From the NCBI GenBank assembly GCA_025362295.1, contig JANYGX010000017.1, positions 62,001 to 126,000 of the forward strand: 64,000 nt of DNA, read 5' to 3'. Source of the stretch: Sphingomonadales bacterium. GTDB lineage: Bacteria; Pseudomonadota; Alphaproteobacteria; Sphingomonadales; Sphingomonadaceae. Below, in pieces: positions 62,332 through 64,000 of this stretch (the stretch's first letter is position 1; the number at the start of each line of letters is the position of its first letter). Below the pieces are notes generated by a model that was given only the letters and a program-made list of their open reading frames with translations, did no database searches and was not told the DNA's origin. The translations under genes were made by a program, and so were the position numbers.

Positions 62332-62538
62332 TAAAAAACTAATATCACACAAACCGTATACTGTAGGAAAGCAGTTTTTTAAAAAAATTGCAACTCTATG
62401 ATTTCATTTTGTAATTTTGGCTTATTGCCTACAGGAATCAAAAACGGGCATAATTATGCCACTTTTCGAACCGGATATGTGCTGTTACGATAAAGATGTA
62501 GCAATATCGTCTTAAGTCACTCATTACAATAAATAGTC

Positions 62539-62615
62539 TGGTAGCGGGAGAGGGATTTGAACCCCCGACCCCAGGATTATGATTCCCGTGCTCTAACCAA
62601 CTGAGCTACCCCGCC
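62539..62615 (-). tRNA. tRNA-Met(CAT), probably elongator
   Basis: Reverse strand gives a 77-base cloverleaf with encoded CCA: acceptor GGCGGGG paired with CCCGCT, D-stem GCTC/GAGC, anticodon stem CGGGA/TCCTG around the loop ATCATAA (anticodon CAT), and T-arm with GGTTCAAATC. The 1-72 position is a G-U pair, so it is not the initiator type, which lacks pairing there. A CAT anticodon could also be tRNA-Ile2 (lysidine-modified); the sequence looks more like elongator Met. It lies just downstream of mnmA. Confidence 0.92.
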
Positions 62616-62655
62616 ATACCATTCAAAAGCACATACCCGCTTCTACCGTGAGAGG

Positions 62656-63825
62656 TCAAGCAACCGCCCGTTCATCACACTTCGTCGTATGCAACGAGGC
62701 TTCAGTGCTTGCAATCCAGCCACCGCCCAAAACTTTGGTGCCTTTGTAAAAAACGCAAGCCTGTCCGGCCGCAACACCTTCAACAGGTGTATCGAATGTA
62801 ACTGTTGCTGTATCATCAGACAAAAATTCGACTTTTACAGATAGTTGAGGGCTGCCAGAGCGAATTTTGACGGTCAGGCCTGAAGCGACACATGCCTGAT
62901 CGCGTGACGGCCCAAGCCAGTTTAAATCCTTCAATTGCAACGAAGCGGTTTCCAGAGCTGCACGCGGACCAACAATAACCTGTCGGCTTACCGCGTCTAA
63001 TTTCACAACGTAAACCGGTTCGGCAAGGCCGCCCACATCAATGCCGCGTCGCTGTCCGATGGTGTAATGAATAATGCCGCGATGCTTGCCCAACACCCTG
63101 CCATCAACATGCACGATATCGCCAGCCTCCGCCGCTCCTGGCCTTAACCGTTCTATGACATCGACATAACGCCCCTGCGGCACAAAACAAATATCCTGAC
63201 TGTCCGGTTTATCGGCGATTTGCAGATCATACAGAACGGCGAGTTGCCTAACCTCGGTTTTGGTCATGCTGCCCAGCGGGAATCGAAGATAATCCAACTG
63301 AGCTTGCGTGGTTGCGAACAAAAAATAACTCTGATCTTTATGAGGGTCAGCCGCGCAATGCATTTCTGTACCCTGATGCTCAAGCCGCCGCTCGACATAA
63401 TGCCCAGTGGCCAGACAGTCCGCACCCAGATCTTGAGCTGTGGTGAGCAGGTCCCGAAATTTAACGCGCTGGTTGCATCTTATACAAGGTATGGGCGTCG
63501 CCCCGGCAAGATAGGTATCGGCAAAATCCTCCATCACTTCGGCTTTGAAGCGGTTTTCAAAATCCAGCACATAGTGCGGAATGCCAAGTTTGGCGGCCAC
63601 CGAGCGCGCATCCTGAATATCAGATCCAGCACAACATGCTCCGGCTTTTTTCAAGGCCTCCCCCATATCATAGAGCTGCAATGTAATGCCGATAACGTCA
63701 TAGCCTTGTGCGCAGAGCAAAGCGGCAACAACAGATGAATCGACACCGCCGGACATCGCCACCACTACACGTGTTTGACTGGCTGGCTTGGCAAAGCCCA
63801 AGCTGTTGAGAGGAATATTTTGCAT
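62656..63825 (-). CDS. mnmA: tRNA-uridine 2-sulfurtransferase MnmA
   Basis: 389 residues from ATG at 63823-63825; a TTG 20 codons earlier is rejected because it adds a tail not typical of the family. PP-loop [16 protein letters not shown], the catalytic Cys in [15 protein letters not shown] and the second Cys in [11 protein letters not shown], and YTIGQRRG. It thiolates U34 of Lys, Glu and Gln tRNAs with sulfur from a persulfide carrier. Confidence 0.96.
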   Translation of the reverse strand: MQNIPLNSLGFAKPASQTRVVVAMSGGVDSSVVAALLCAQGYDVIGITLQLYDMGEALKKAGACCAGSDIQDARSVAAKLGIPHYVLDFENRFKAEVMEDFADTYLAGATPIPCIRCNQRVKFRDLLTTAQDLGADCLATGHYVERRLEHQGTEMHCAADPHKDQSYFLFATTQAQLDYLRFPLGSMTKTEVRQLAVLYDLQIADKPDSQDICFVPQGRYVDVIERLRPGAAEAGDIVHVDGRVLGKHRGIIHYTIGQRRGIDVGGLAEPVYVVKLDAVSRQVIVGPRAALETASLQLKDLNWLGPSRDQACVASGLTVKIRSGSPQLSVKVEFLSDDTATVTFDTPVEGVAAGQACVFYKGTKVLGGGWIASTEASLHTTKCDERAVA

Positions 63826-64000
63826 TCCCAGACAATAGCTATTTTTGCCGGGTCCTACAAGCAATAGCCAGTCTCCACCCGGCAAACCTTACCCCTTTAG
63901 GCGCGCGCAAAACCTTAACAGCGCGACCATTTAAAGCGGTTAAACCACCGTATTGACTGATATATTTGGTTAACATTGCATTTGGCCCACAGCTTGCAGT
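63826..64000. other. region upstream of mnmA, no gene seen
   Basis: Contains the mnmA leader. No ribosome site, hairpin or coding frame beyond chance was seen up to the window edge. Confidence 0.4.

Noticed and set aside
62539-62615. initiator tRNA-Met
   Set aside because: Position 1 pairs with 72 (G-U) and the anticodon stem lacks the three consecutive G-C pairs next to the loop typical of initiators.
63220-63738. 172-residue plus-strand frame
   Set aside because: Antisense to mnmA.

Overview
The window looks like chromosome of an alphaproteobacterium. Lineage markers read from the proteins are a ChpT-type phosphotransferase, Usg, COQ9, DUF2336, a PleD/PopA-like REC-REC-GGDEF protein, and several TTAA-N7-TTAA(C) motifs of the CtrA type in intergenic DNA. 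Family or genus cannot be fixed from the sequence. The first ~15 kb is visibly richer in A/T than the last ~20 kb.

Layout. 1-6.4 kb: N-terminal part of an exported DUF885 protein, methylmalonyl-CoA mutase, and two c-di-GMP proteins, one a degenerate PleD/PopA-like protein that keeps an inhibitory-site motif and the other a probable EAL phosphodiesterase. 6.5-14.3 kb: a FlgC-like fragment, usg, a LysE exporter, chpT, then a compact chemotaxis operon cheA-cheW-cheY-cheB-cheR. 14.3-30.9 kb: metabolism and envelope (flavin-binding split-barrel protein, OprP-type porin, isovaleryl-CoA dehydrogenase, DUF2336, FAD oxidoreductase, TPR-sulfotransferase, TonB-dependent receptor, DUF465, POT peptide transporter with two amidohydrolase-fold proteins). 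30.9-41.1 kb: a chemoreceptor, GST, Grx4/BolA pair, methyltransferase, FKBP, rpsU, coq9, a broken brnTA toxin-antitoxin locus between 50-bp direct repeats, an M48 protease, and a GntR-ABC operon with a clear palindromic operator.

41.2-59.3 kb is the centrepiece: an exosortase A (XrtA) exopolysaccharide locus. One arm (41.2-46.5 kb, divergent) holds two alpha/beta hydrolase-fold proteins, an acyl carrier protein, a GNAT-like acyltransferase, an AMP-forming acyl-CoA ligase and a PLP decarboxylase. Together these look like a small pathway that loads, modifies and transfers an acyl or amine group. The other arm (46.7-59.3 kb) holds the lipoprotein export channel, chain-length determinant, tyrosine autokinase, beta-barrel, AAA ATPase, deacetylase, FemAB-like protein, XrtA-EpsI fusion, asparagine-synthase-like amidotransferase and a trypsin-like protease. 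No glycosyltransferase and no PEP-CTERM substrate is visible in the window, so those parts must lie elsewhere.

59.3-64 kb: cytochrome c, thioredoxin reductase, a LysR regulator, an orphan membrane protein, tRNA-Met(CAT) and mnmA. No rRNA, CRISPR array, phage or intact insertion sequence was seen.
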